Below are positions 17,774-25,351 of a DNA stretch of 64,000 bases, one piece after another (within the stretch, counting starts at the first letter, position 1; every line of letters starts with the position of its first letter). Made by a program: the position numbers and the translations under genes. Below the pieces are notes generated by a model. That model was not told where the DNA came from, ran no database searches, and saw nothing but the letters and a program-made list of their open reading frames with translations. The stretch covers positions 806,001 to 870,000 of the forward strand of contig JAOPKE010000001.1 of assembly GCA_025517465.1 (NCBI GenBank), read 5' to 3'. The stretch is from Halobacteria archaeon HArc-gm2. Its GTDB lineage: Archaea; Halobacteriota; Halobacteria; Halobacteriales; Haloarculaceae.

Positions 17774-18399
17774 CGTGGCACCTCCTCGGGGAATCGCAGG
17801 TCCGGTTCGATACGTCGGCGGACGTACAGGGTGAACACCAGTGCCGCGATGACGCCGGCCGCCGTCGACGCGACGAACTCCCACATCAGCTGGCGTTCGA
17901 TCACGTGCTCGGAGAGCGCCGGGTCCAGCAGGAGCGTCGTCCCGAGCATGAGGTCCGCTACCCAGCGGACCACGGCCCAGAGGCCGGCCATCGCCAGCGT
18001 CGCGACGACGACGAAGCCGACGGCGAAGGTGTCGGTCATCCGGACGGGCGTGAACAGGTGGAGTTCGACGGCGACGACGAGCGCGATGCCCGCGACGGAG
18101 AGATACGTGGCGAGTTGTCCGGTGAGCGTCACGGTCGACAGCGCCCGTCCGAGGATGGGGAGCGCACACAGTGCAGTCACTTCCCACGGTAACATCGCCG
18201 TCGGATTCCGGAGGAGCACCGGCGGCAAGACGGCCAGCACCGCGACGACCAGCGCGAAGCCGGCCCAGATCAGGTCGCCACGAAACAGGCTCGTCGCGAC
18301 GGCGAGCGCGAGAAAGCCCACGAGGGCCCACGAGAGGGCGGCGTTTCGTCGCGCCCCACTCAGTAGTTGCCCGACGTTGGCACTCATGTCCCCGACCAT
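17770..18399 (-). CDS. Polytopic membrane protein, partner of the YjdF-like protein
   Basis: 209 aa from ATG 18399, or 205 aa from ATG 18387, which cannot be decided. Six hydrophobic helices; polar residues include LHLFTPVRMTDTF between helices 4 and 5. No catalytic motif is recognised. The GTGA overlap with the next gene makes a fixed stoichiometric pair likely. Start spacing and codon use look normal for the genome. Confidence 0.72.
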   Translation of the reverse strand: MVGDMSANVGQLLSGARRNAALSWALVGFLALAVATSLFRGDLIWAGFALVVAVLAVLPPVLLRNPTAMLPWEVTALCALPILGRALSTVTLTGQLATYLSVAGIALVVAVELHLFTPVRMTDTFAVGFVVVATLAMAGLWAVVRWVADLMLGTTLLLDPALSEHVIERQLMWEFVASTAAGVIAALVFTLYVRRRIEPDLRFPEEVPR

Positions 18400-18537
18400 G
18401 ACGTCCTCCGTTGAAAGGCTGTCGGGAATCGTAGTGTCGGTTGGACCTGATTTTAGCGGGGACGCGTCACCGAGGGTGGGCTGGGGCCGAACGAACTGGC
18501 GACGGAAAACACCGGGAGCGAATGACGACCGACGCTA

Positions 18538-19452
18538 TCAGAACACGACGTAGGCGCTGGCGTACGCGAGCCCGGCACAGGTCACGACGGCGAGTGCCGT
18601 ACAGAAGACGCGCGGCGCGTCGACCCGGCGGACGCGCCGTCGGGGGAAGGCCACGAAGCCGAACGCGAGGACGGAGAAGACGAAGTGGTACGACGTCTCC
18701 AGCGTCGGCGCGGGGAGCAACAGGGCGAGGCCACCGTACGCCAGGCCGAGCACGGCGCGTCGGTCGACGTACGTCCGGACGTCCCTGTTCTTCAGCGAGA
18801 AGGCGACGTAGATGGCGAGCCAGACGACAGTGAGTTCGACGGCGAAGGCGGCGAGCAGGTTGAGCGTCGGGTCGGGGTGCAGGACGATCCGCTCGCTCAG
18901 GAGCGTGACGTCGAGCGGGTACAGTAACTGCGGCGGTTCGCCGGTGAAGAGGTCACCGAGCGGATGGGTTAGCAATCCGGCGAGCGCCGCGAGCCCCACG
19001 GACCTGGGACCGAACTCCCAGCGGTCGCCGAGAACGCTGACGAGGAGGCCGCCGCCGAGGAACAGGGCGGTCACGACGGCAGCCAGTCCGCCGCTGAGCG
19101 TCGCGACTGTGGTGACGACACCACCGAGGACGACGAGCGCGAGCGCGCGTGACGTGACGGACCCACGAGCCCACGCCGCGAACGCGCCTGCCGCGACCAG
19201 GCCGACGACCATCGAGTGAGTCGGTCCGCGGTGCGTGACGTTGCCGGTCGACCAGAACGTCTCCGCGGCGCCCATGACGCCGGAGACGCCGCCGACGAGG
19301 CCGACGGGGCCGTAGAGGATGTCGAGGTCGGGGGCTGTCGCGAAGAGACCGGCTACGACGCCGACCTGTATCGCCCGCTCTGGCTCCCAGCCCCGCCATC
19401 GAGCGAACGCCGCGACGAGGGCGAATGCGAGGAGCGCGTGCCCCACGAACAT
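18538..19452 (-). CDS. Membrane-bound metal-dependent hydrolase (YdjM/DUF457 type)
   Basis: 304 aa. The family's metal-binding motifs are present in order: GHALLAF near the N-terminus (His5), TAPDLDIL, THRGPTHS and LLTHPLGDLFTGEP. Six to eight membrane segments follow. Members are annotated as predicted membrane-bound hydrolases; E. coli YdjM is LexA-regulated, but no such site is seen here. Substrate is unknown. Its palindromic TATA element suggests a leaderless mRNA. Confidence 0.82.
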   Translation of the reverse strand: MFVGHALLAFALVAAFARWRGWEPERAIQVGVVAGLFATAPDLDILYGPVGLVGGVSGVMGAAETFWSTGNVTHRGPTHSMVVGLVAAGAFAAWARGSVTSRALALVVLGGVVTTVATLSGGLAAVVTALFLGGGLLVSVLGDRWEFGPRSVGLAALAGLLTHPLGDLFTGEPPQLLYPLDVTLLSERIVLHPDPTLNLLAAFAVELTVVWLAIYVAFSLKNRDVRTYVDRRAVLGLAYGGLALLLPAPTLETSYHFVFSVLAFGFVAFPRRRVRRVDAPRVFCTALAVVTCAGLAYASAYVVF

Positions 19453-19472
19453 ACCCGTTGTTCACCGTCGAC

Positions 19473-19482
19473 GCTTATAAGC
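19473..19482 (-). promoter_or_regulatory. Palindromic TATA box of the membrane hydrolase gene
   Basis: GCTTATAAGC, a perfect palindrome, is centred about 26 nt before the ATG at 19452. Confidence 0.6.
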
Positions 19483-19538
19483 TTCTTGTGCAGGGTGTAG
19501 CGTGGTACCGATTAGCTCGCCGGGTGGCCGTCCTTGCG

Positions 19539-19728
19539 TCACTCCTGTTCGATGGCTTCGTTCGCACGGACGCCCGTGTCGCCGTCCACGGGCAGGCGCG
19601 TCTTCCGGAGTTCGATGGCGACCACCTCGCCGGTGACGTCGTCGACGGTGACGGTGTCGCCATCGAACTCCTGATCGCGAAGAAGGTAGACGCCGGCGAC
19701 GGCGCCGCCTAAAAGCTCACGTGGCGTG
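19539..19728 (-). pseudogene. Remnant of an MscS-type mechanosensitive channel
   Basis: Reading the minus strand from about 19728 to the TGA at 19539 gives an uninterrupted stretch, GAVAGVYLLRDQEFDGDTVT then DDVTGEVVAIELRKTRLP. It aligns with the pore-to-beta-domain region of MscS channels (compare GFFLLADQPYEIGD in the full-length channel at 22364). There is no ATG, GTG or TTG start in frame nearby and the N-terminal membrane part is absent. It overlaps the end of the next gene upstream. Best read as a decayed fragment; translation by frameshifting is possible but unsupported. Confidence 0.5.
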
Positions 19729-20022
19729 GGACCGCTCTCGCACCTCGTACTCGCCGTCGTCGTCGACGCCGATGACGGCCCACTCGTAGTCGGGATCGGC
19801 CATCGCGACCCGTCTGCTGGTGGACGTGGCCTCCTCGGAACGGGTGACGAAACACCGGAACTCGCCGTCGGACGGGACCTCCTCCGGATAGGAGAGGGTC
19901 ACGTGGACGACGCGCCACTTGCGCTCCGCGAGAAGTTCGGTGTCGTGCTGTGACACGCTGTACCCGAGGTCGTCGAATATCGACTCGGCCTGCGACGCCA
20001 GTGAGGTGGTAACAGCCCCCAT
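19717..20022 (-). CDS. Small haloarchaeal protein of unknown function
   Basis: 101 aa, cytoplasmic, soluble and acidic. It has a predicted helix-strand pattern: QAESIFDDLGYSVS, then KWRVVHVTLSYP, then EFRCFVTRSEEATS and YEWAVIGVDDDGEYEV. I think related short proteins are widespread in haloarchaea, but no function is known to me. It ends inside the open frame of the MscS remnant. Confidence 0.7.
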   Translation of the reverse strand: MGAVTTSLASQAESIFDDLGYSVSQHDTELLAERKWRVVHVTLSYPEEVPSDGEFRCFVTRSEEATSTSRRVAMADPDYEWAVIGVDDDGEYEVRERSHAT

Positions 20023-20101
20023 CTGATACTCAGTACCAAGGGCGAGGTATTAAGCGTTCGGACTGTCCCGACTGCTGACGTGAATGCGCCGACGGCGACT
20101 C

Positions 20102-20183
20102 ATAGTGGTCGTTGTAAGCCCGTACCGGCGTTCGACGTGGCCGGTACCGGCGAACGCCGGTAAAAAGTTACAACGACCACTAT
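20102..20183. repeat. 82-bp nested palindromic element (MITE candidate)
   Basis: Perfect 16-bp terminal inverted repeats (ATAGTGGTCGTTGTAA at 20102-20117 and its complement at 20168-20183) enclose a second perfect 11-bp inverted repeat (20124-20134 and 20151-20161) and the central palindrome CCGGTACCGG (20141-20150). The right end overlaps the first base of the stop codon of the next gene. ACTC lies directly left of the element and again one base beyond its right end, a possible target duplication. It could instead act as a strong hairpin terminator. Confidence 0.75.
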
Positions 20184-20422
20184 CACTCGTGGGCCGCGTC
20201 CCACTCGTCGGGCTTGCGGACGTTGCTACAGACGTTACACTGGATACGGCCCATGGCGTCCATGGCGTTATTGAACGTCTGACAGTTGTCGCAGAAGTAC
20301 CCCCAGCGGGACTCGCGCTCCGGGTCGCCGAAGGCGACGAAGAACGGTCCCTTGGATCCGCGCTCGCGCTGCTCCCGGTCGACGTAGAGTTGCCGGCCGT
20401 CTGGGCCGTCGCGTTCCTCCAT
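20183..20422 (-). CDS. Zinc-ribbon small protein (DUF5816-like)
   Basis: 79 aa. Two knuckles, CDNC (FCDNCQTFNN) and CNVC (IQCNVCSNVRKPDEW), form a treble-clef or ribbon zinc site. The N-terminal half is charged, with a conserved-looking GSKGPFFVAF segment. I associate this layout with a haloarchaeal DUF (DUF5816, from memory). Likely a nucleic-acid or protein-binding small protein. Its TGA stop touches the palindromic element. Confidence 0.78.
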   Translation of the reverse strand: MEERDGPDGRQLYVDREQRERGSKGPFFVAFGDPERESRWGYFCDNCQTFNNAMDAMGRIQCNVCSNVRKPDEWDAAHE

Positions 20423-20518
20423 GCCCGGTTCTGGGGCGTCGAGCGGTTTAGGGCTAACTCTCCGGGCAACGGGGGGAGCCGAAGAGGATTAGTCCGCCTG
20501 TGGCGTGGACGGCAGTAG

Positions 20519-21874
20519 ATGCCGCCCTCCCTCGTCCACTACTCCGACGTCGAGAACGCCTACGACGACCCCGAGAACGCCGGCCGTCTCGCCGGCACCA
20601 TCGACGCCCTTCGCGACGATGCGACCATCGTCTGCGGGACGGGCGACAACACCGCACCGGGCGTCCTCTCCTTGATCACCGAGGGCCGCCAGTCGCTCCC
20701 GTTCTACGACGCCGTGGTCCCGGACTTCGAGACGTTCGGAAACCACGACTTCGACCACGGCGTCGACGCCATCCGCGGAATCGTCGCGGACTCACCCCAG
20801 ACCTGGCTCACGGCGAACGTCGTCGACGGCGATGGCCGGCGACTCCTCGCCGACGAGACCGCCCCCTGGGCCGTCCAGCACGTCGACGGCACGACGGTCG
20901 GGTTCGTCGGCGTCACCGACCCGAAGACGACCGCCTACGTCCCCGAGACGGGTTCCCTCGAGTTTCTCGACCCGACAGTCCCCGTCCAGCAGGCCGCCGA
21001 GGCGCTCAGGGAACGCGGCGCCGATTGGGTCGTCGTCCTCTCCCACCTCGGCAGACTCGACGAGACGCTGGCAGCCGAGACGGACGTCGACGTCATCCTC
21101 GGTGGCCACGTCCACAGCGAAATCGTCGAACGCCTCGACGACACCTTGCTTACTCGCCCCGGCGTCAACGGGGAAATCGTCTACGAGGTAACCTTCGGCG
21201 AGTCGCCGACGGTCAGCCGTCACGAGGTCGAGGATGGCCCGCGGCACGACGACGTCGCTGAGGCGATGGCCGAACTGCGCGAGGAGGCCGACCTGGACGA
21301 GGTCGTCGGTCACGTCAGCGACCCGATCTTGCGGACCGAGTCGACGGCGTTTCGCGGTGAGAGTCGCATCGGGAACTTCGTCGCCGACGCGTACCGATGG
21401 GCCGCGGAGGCGGACGTCGGGCTACAGAACAGCGGCGGGATAAGAGAAGGGCCGCCTCTGGCGGGGGACGTCACCGTAGCCGACCTCGTCTCTGTCGTCC
21501 CGTTCGACGAACCCGTCGCCGTCGCGGAGCTGACGGGTGCGGAGCTTCGGACGGTTATCCGGCAGTGCAGCGGGGCGAACGTCGGCTTCGGGGCGTCCGA
21601 CTGGTGGAACGGCCACCTGAGCGGGCTGTCGGTCGTCTGGGACAGGGCCGACGGAGCGATCGACTCGGTCCACGTGAACGGGACACCGGTCGCCGACGAC
21701 GCGACGTACTCCGTCGCCACCGCCGACTTCCTCTTTCACACGAGCGAGGAGTTCCCAGTGCTCGACGCGTCCCACCGGACCGGGACGCTCGACACGCAGT
21801 ACCGGGTCATGGCGGACTACGCCCGCGCCGAGGGGATCGACCCGGTGGTCGAAGACCGACTCGTCTACCGATAG
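20519..21874 (+). CDS. 5'-nucleotidase/metallophosphoesterase family protein
   Basis: 451 aa in two domains. The N-terminal calcineurin-like phosphoesterase has GTGDNTAPG, GNHDFDHG and GGHVHSEIV as metal motifs. The C-terminal half has 5'-nucleotidase features (GESRIGNFVADAYRWA, QNSGGIREG, SVVPFDEPVAV). The usual first motif DxH is replaced by SDVENAYDD, so one metal ligand is altered. There is no signal peptide, so a cytoplasmic role in nucleotide or phosphate ester hydrolysis is likelier than the periplasmic UshA role. Confidence 0.87.
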   Translation: MPPSLVHYSDVENAYDDPENAGRLAGTIDALRDDATIVCGTGDNTAPGVLSLITEGRQSLPFYDAVVPDFETFGNHDFDHGVDAIRGIVADSPQTWLTANVVDGDGRRLLADETAPWAVQHVDGTTVGFVGVTDPKTTAYVPETGSLEFLDPTVPVQQAAEALRERGADWVVVLSHLGRLDETLAAETDVDVILGGHVHSEIVERLDDTLLTRPGVNGEIVYEVTFGESPTVSRHEVEDGPRHDDVAEAMAELREEADLDEVVGHVSDPILRTESTAFRGESRIGNFVADAYRWAAEADVGLQNSGGIREGPPLAGDVTVADLVSVVPFDEPVAVAELTGAELRTVIRQCSGANVGFGASDWWNGHLSGLSVVWDRADGAIDSVHVNGTPVADDATYSVATADFLFHTSEEFPVLDASHRTGTLDTQYRVMADYARAEGIDPVVEDRLVYR

Positions 21875-21912
21875 CGGAACCCTTGTACCGTGTGGCAGTG
21901 AACGACCCACTG

Positions 21913-22317
21913 ATGACACAGGTGGTCGTTCCCGTCCGGTATCCACTGACCAAACACTCGCGCGCGACGCTGGCCGAGGGCATCCGCGTCGCCGAGGAGC
22001 GGGAGGCCAACCTCTCCATTCTCCACGTCAATCTCTACCAGCAGGGTCGGGGTATCACGCGCCGGCAACTGAAAGAAGCCGTCCAGAAGGCGTTCGGCCA
22101 CCTACCACGGACGCGCTACGTCGTCCGCTCCGGATTGCTCGTCGAGGAGACCATCCTCGAAGAGATCGCCGCCCAGAAGGCCGACGTCGTCGTCATCGGG
22201 AAGAAGCAGGCCGGCCGGTGGCGCGCGATGATCCGCCGGCTCGTCGACGACGCCGACGTCGAGCGGTTCCTCCACGAGGAAGTCGACTGTGAGGTCGTCA
22301 CCGCGTCCGCCGACTAA
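21913..22317 (+). CDS. Universal stress protein family protein
   Basis: 134 aa from ATG 21913; a GTG at 21898 is also in frame. UspA-like fold: VVVPVRYPLTKHSRATLAE at the N-terminus, ILHVNLYQQG after strand 2, and KADVVVIGKKQAGRWRAMI before the C-terminal strands. The GxxGxG-type ATP motif is not clear, so it may be a non-ATP-binding member. It lies 38 bp downstream of the nucleotidase gene and may be co-transcribed. Confidence 0.83.
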   Translation: MTQVVVPVRYPLTKHSRATLAEGIRVAEEREANLSILHVNLYQQGRGITRRQLKEAVQKAFGHLPRTRYVVRSGLLVEETILEEIAAQKADVVVIGKKQAGRWRAMIRRLVDDADVERFLHEEVDCEVVTASAD

Positions 22318-22363
22318 CTGAAGTCGTCGCCCCTCTCGTCAGTTCGCATCGTCACCGCTCTCG

Positions 22364-23449
22364 TCAGTTCGCGTCGTCAGTTCGTTCGTCCGAACGCACG
22401 TCATCTCCCGGTGAGTCGATCCCATCGACGTCGTGGGCCATCGTCGAGGAACCGGTCGGGCCGTTGCGCGACAGTTCGTCCATCCCGACGCCGAGTTGGC
22501 CGCTCGTCTCGTCGAAGTAGAGGTGCGAGTGGGGGTAGGCGATCTCGACGTCGGCGTCGGCGAGGGCCTCCCACACGTTCGTCTGGACCTCCGAGCGCGT
22601 CGCCAGGAGTTTGTAGGGCTGTTCGATCCAGTACCGGAGCGTGAGGAGGATGCCGTGGTCGCCGAACTCGTCGATGTAGCAGGTCGGGGCCGCCGGGTAG
22701 CGCGCTGCGCCGACGCGGATGTCCGGGCCCCCCTGGATGACCACGTCCACCTGGCGGGCGGCGGTCTGTATCAGCCGCCGGGCCTCCGGAATATCGCTTT
22801 CGTAGGTGACCAGCACCGGCAACTCGAGTCGCGTTCGAGAGTCCTCGGCCGAGTAGTTGATCACGTCCCGCTCGCGCATCGTCCCGTTCGGGATAACCAG
22901 GAAGGTGTTGTCGAGTGTGAAGATCTTGGTGTACCGGAGCGTGATGTCCTCGACGAAGCCCGTCTGGCCAGTGTCGTCCAGTTCGATCATGTCGCCGATC
23001 TCGTATGGTTGGTCGGCCAGCAGGAAGAACCCGCTGATGACAGAGCCGACGATGGGCGCGAGGACGATACCGAGCACGGCCGTGAACACACCGACCTGGA
23101 TGGCGATGTCCCCGAGCCCGAAGTCGTAGATGCTGAGAACGGTCAGGAACGCGAAGAGGAAGACAGTGAACCGGATGCCCCGGATCACCGTCCGGGTCAC
23201 GCTCGGTCGCTCGAACCGACGCGCGATGCGGCGACCGAACAGCTTGATGAATAGTCTGCTGACGAGGAACGCGAGCGCGACGACGACGAGCGCCGACAGC
23301 AGGTCCTGGGCCCAGTACGGAAACCAGTCCGGGAACAGTTCGACCGGGACGGGCGACTCCGGGGTCTCTGTCGTGTTACCGGTAGCTGTCCCCGTCGGTG
23401 TCGCAGTCACCTGTCCGAGGAAGGCCCCGTTGCTCCGTCCCGCTGGCAT
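22364..23449 (-). CDS. Small-conductance mechanosensitive channel (MscS family)
   Basis: 361 aa. Opens under membrane tension to release solutes during hypo-osmotic shock. A short N-terminal segment with Thr repeats precedes the first helix (about 35-58). Two more helices follow, then the pore-lining helix VLAPIVGSVISGFFLLADQP and the beta domain with GDMIELDDTGQTGFVEDITL and VIPNGTMRERDVINYS. The C-terminal alpha/beta domain runs to about residue 320, then a charged tail. ATG 23449 is preferred to an in-frame GTG at 23470. Confidence 0.92.
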   Translation of the reverse strand: MPAGRSNGAFLGQVTATPTGTATGNTTETPESPVPVELFPDWFPYWAQDLLSALVVVALAFLVSRLFIKLFGRRIARRFERPSVTRTVIRGIRFTVFLFAFLTVLSIYDFGLGDIAIQVGVFTAVLGIVLAPIVGSVISGFFLLADQPYEIGDMIELDDTGQTGFVEDITLRYTKIFTLDNTFLVIPNGTMRERDVINYSAEDSRTRLELPVLVTYESDIPEARRLIQTAARQVDVVIQGGPDIRVGAARYPAAPTCYIDEFGDHGILLTLRYWIEQPYKLLATRSEVQTNVWEALADADVEIAYPHSHLYFDETSGQLGVGMDELSRNGPTGSSTMAHDVDGIDSPGDDVRSDERTDDAN

Positions 23450-23651
23450 ACTCGTGTGCTCTCTCGCCACGTGCGAAAAACGTTGTGACCCGGTTCTCGC
23501 GAAATTCGACGACTATTCTGGGTCGTTGACACCAACTATCACGGTCGACGACGATCCTACACGGTCGAAATCGCGGGATAGCACCGTTTGTCAGTAACAA
23601 TCAAACAAACGCTCGACAGGTATATGACGGACGGTACGCTAGCCTCCGATA

Positions 23652-23849
23652 ATGACGAGCGCCGACGTTCGTACGGAACCGAGAGAGAGGAAGAAGCCCC
23701 CAACTGACGGTCAGCGACGCAAAGACGTCCTGTTCTGCCCCGTCTGCGGGCACGAGAGCCCAGTCGACGGATCGTGGGACGTCACGACGGCCGAGACCCA
23801 GCAGGAGTACCGCTGTCCGGAGTGCGACCAGGTCGTCGCAGTCCGGTAA
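23652..23849 (+). CDS. Zinc-ribbon small protein
   Basis: 65 aa. A charged, Arg/Lys-rich N-terminus leads to a rubredoxin-like knuckle pair: CPVCGHESP and CPECDQVV. This is a compact zinc-ribbon protein of the type abundant in haloarchaea. Target unknown. It ends 1 bp before the convergent eIF2B-like gene. Confidence 0.78.
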   Translation: MTSADVRTEPRERKKPPTDGQRRKDVLFCPVCGHESPVDGSWDVTTAETQQEYRCPECDQVVAVR

Positions 23850-23850
23850 G

Positions 23851-24702
23851 CTAGTATTCGACGAGCGATTCGTCCGTGATTACCGAGTCGACGAGACGCA
23901 TCGGCGTCGCGTCGTAAGCGGGGTTGTCGATGGTGAAGTTGTCCGCCGGTTCCCGCATGACCTCCGCCGTCGAGCGGAACTCGTTCTCGAAGGCGAAGCC
24001 GCCCTCGATGAGCTTGGCCGCCGACCCGACGACGCTGACCGGCACACCGACGTCGTTCGCCGTCGCGGCGATGGGGTAGGTGCCGACGCGGTTGTACAGC
24101 ACGTCGTCGACGACGCAGTCCATCCCGACGAGAACGCGCTCGCAGGCCGCCAGGTAGTGGCCCGCGGCGCTGTCGACGATGTGGTGGGTGTCGACGGCGT
24201 CGATCTCGGCGAGCTTGCGGGTCATCCGCCGCCCGAGGAACCGGGGGCGTGCCTCGGTGACGTAGACCTCGAACTCTGATCCCTGCTCCGTCGCCAGGCG
24301 AATCGCGCTCAGGACCGTCGAGGAGTAGTCGTGGGTGAGGAGGACGTCGTGGTCGGCGATCTGGTCGGCACAGCGCTTGGCGGCGCTGAGCTTCGCGGTC
24401 TCGACCTGCTCTATGACCTCTTCGATGGCGATGTGCGTCTCGCGCTGGGCGTCCTCGAGGCTGTCGGGGTCCGCGTCGGTGACGCGCTCGACGATCTGGC
24501 GTTGCGTCGTGTGGAGTGACGCGTGGGACGGGTTCGCCCGCCGGAGCGCGTTGCTGTTTCGCTCGAGCGAGCGCAAGTACTCCTCGACGGCGGGGAACTC
24601 CCTGTCGGTCAGCGACTGGAGGGCGCGGGCCGCTCGCACGGCGACGACCGAGGAGCTGTGGGTCTGCATCTCCTCGATTTGCTCGACGGTCTCGTCTATC
24701 AT
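23851..24702 (-). CDS. eIF2B alpha/beta/delta-family protein
   Basis: 283 aa. Helical N-terminal domain (residues 1-120), then the Rossmann-like part: DVLLTHDYSSTVLSAI, FEVYVTEARPRFLGRRMTRKL, ADVDD-type segment VGMDCVVDDVLYNRVGTYPIA and VPVSVVGSAAKLIEG. The family covers eIF2B subunits, methylthioribose-1-phosphate isomerase and ribose-1,5-bisphosphate isomerase. The sugar-phosphate isomerase catalytic set is not obvious, so a regulatory or unknown role is as likely. The upstream extension of the frame beyond ATG 24702 looks non-coding. Confidence 0.8.
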   Translation of the reverse strand: MIDETVEQIEEMQTHSSSVVAVRAARALQSLTDREFPAVEEYLRSLERNSNALRRANPSHASLHTTQRQIVERVTDADPDSLEDAQRETHIAIEEVIEQVETAKLSAAKRCADQIADHDVLLTHDYSSTVLSAIRLATEQGSEFEVYVTEARPRFLGRRMTRKLAEIDAVDTHHIVDSAAGHYLAACERVLVGMDCVVDDVLYNRVGTYPIAATANDVGVPVSVVGSAAKLIEGGFAFENEFRSTAEVMREPADNFTIDNPAYDATPMRLVDSVITDESLVEY

Positions 24703-24793
24703 GTCCCACTCTGTGCCCCGGATCGACAAGGGTTTTCCCCTGTCTCCGTCAGCCGAATCACCTATATTCGATGCCCGCACAACCACCGAGGGA

Positions 24794-25351
24794 ATGGAGG
24801 GATTCCGCCGCGACGACCGAGCGGTCACCGAGTCGACGGGAGTCGTGATCCTCGTCGGGATAACCATCGTCGTGACCGGACTGGTCGGCCTCAACGTGCT
24901 CATCGGCACCGACGAGGGCCCGAGCGGTCCCAGCGCCAACTTCAGCTACGATCACGTCGAAGACAGCGGTGCACTCATCGTCACCCACGTCGAGGGTGAC
25001 GCGTTCCCCGCCGGCGACATCGTCATCGTGGGGGACGACGCCGAGACGACCTGGGCAGAAGCCGGAAGCGTCGACGAGTCGGAGGAGATCGGCCCTGGCG
25101 ACATCGTACAGGTGAGCGAAGGGAACAGCTACGGGGAACCCGTGACAGAGCGCTCTACCGTCCGCATCTTCTACGAACAGGGGGAGAACCGCACGCAACT
25201 GAGCGAGTGGGTCGGTCGCGACGCGGAGGCGTCCGGATTCCGCCTTCAGCGGCTTCAACCCTTGATGTTACAGACCGGGAACGTCCGGGCCACCTTGTCG
25301 CCGATGCCGAGGGCGTCCGAGACCCGGACCACCTCGTCGACGTCCTTGTAG
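24794..25351 (+). CDS. Type IV pilin-like protein
   Basis: 185 aa. The N-terminus RRDDRAVTESTGVVILVGIT has the haloarchaeal pilin layout: basic leader, prepilin-peptidase-type junction, then one long hydrophobic helix (about 12-38). The rest is an acidic beta-rich domain (VIVGDDAETTWAEAG, STVRIFYEQGENRTQL). PibD processing and surface assembly are inferred. The final 32 residues run antisense over the rtcB 3' end and have different composition (RLQPLMLQTG...RTTSSTSL), so the true end may have been nearer 25255. Divergent from the eIF2B-like gene. Confidence 0.78.
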   Translation: MEGFRRDDRAVTESTGVVILVGITIVVTGLVGLNVLIGTDEGPSGPSANFSYDHVEDSGALIVTHVEGDAFPAGDIVIVGDDAETTWAEAGSVDESEEIGPGDIVQVSEGNSYGEPVTERSTVRIFYEQGENRTQLSEWVGRDAEASGFRLQRLQPLMLQTGNVRATLSPMPRASETRTTSSTSL

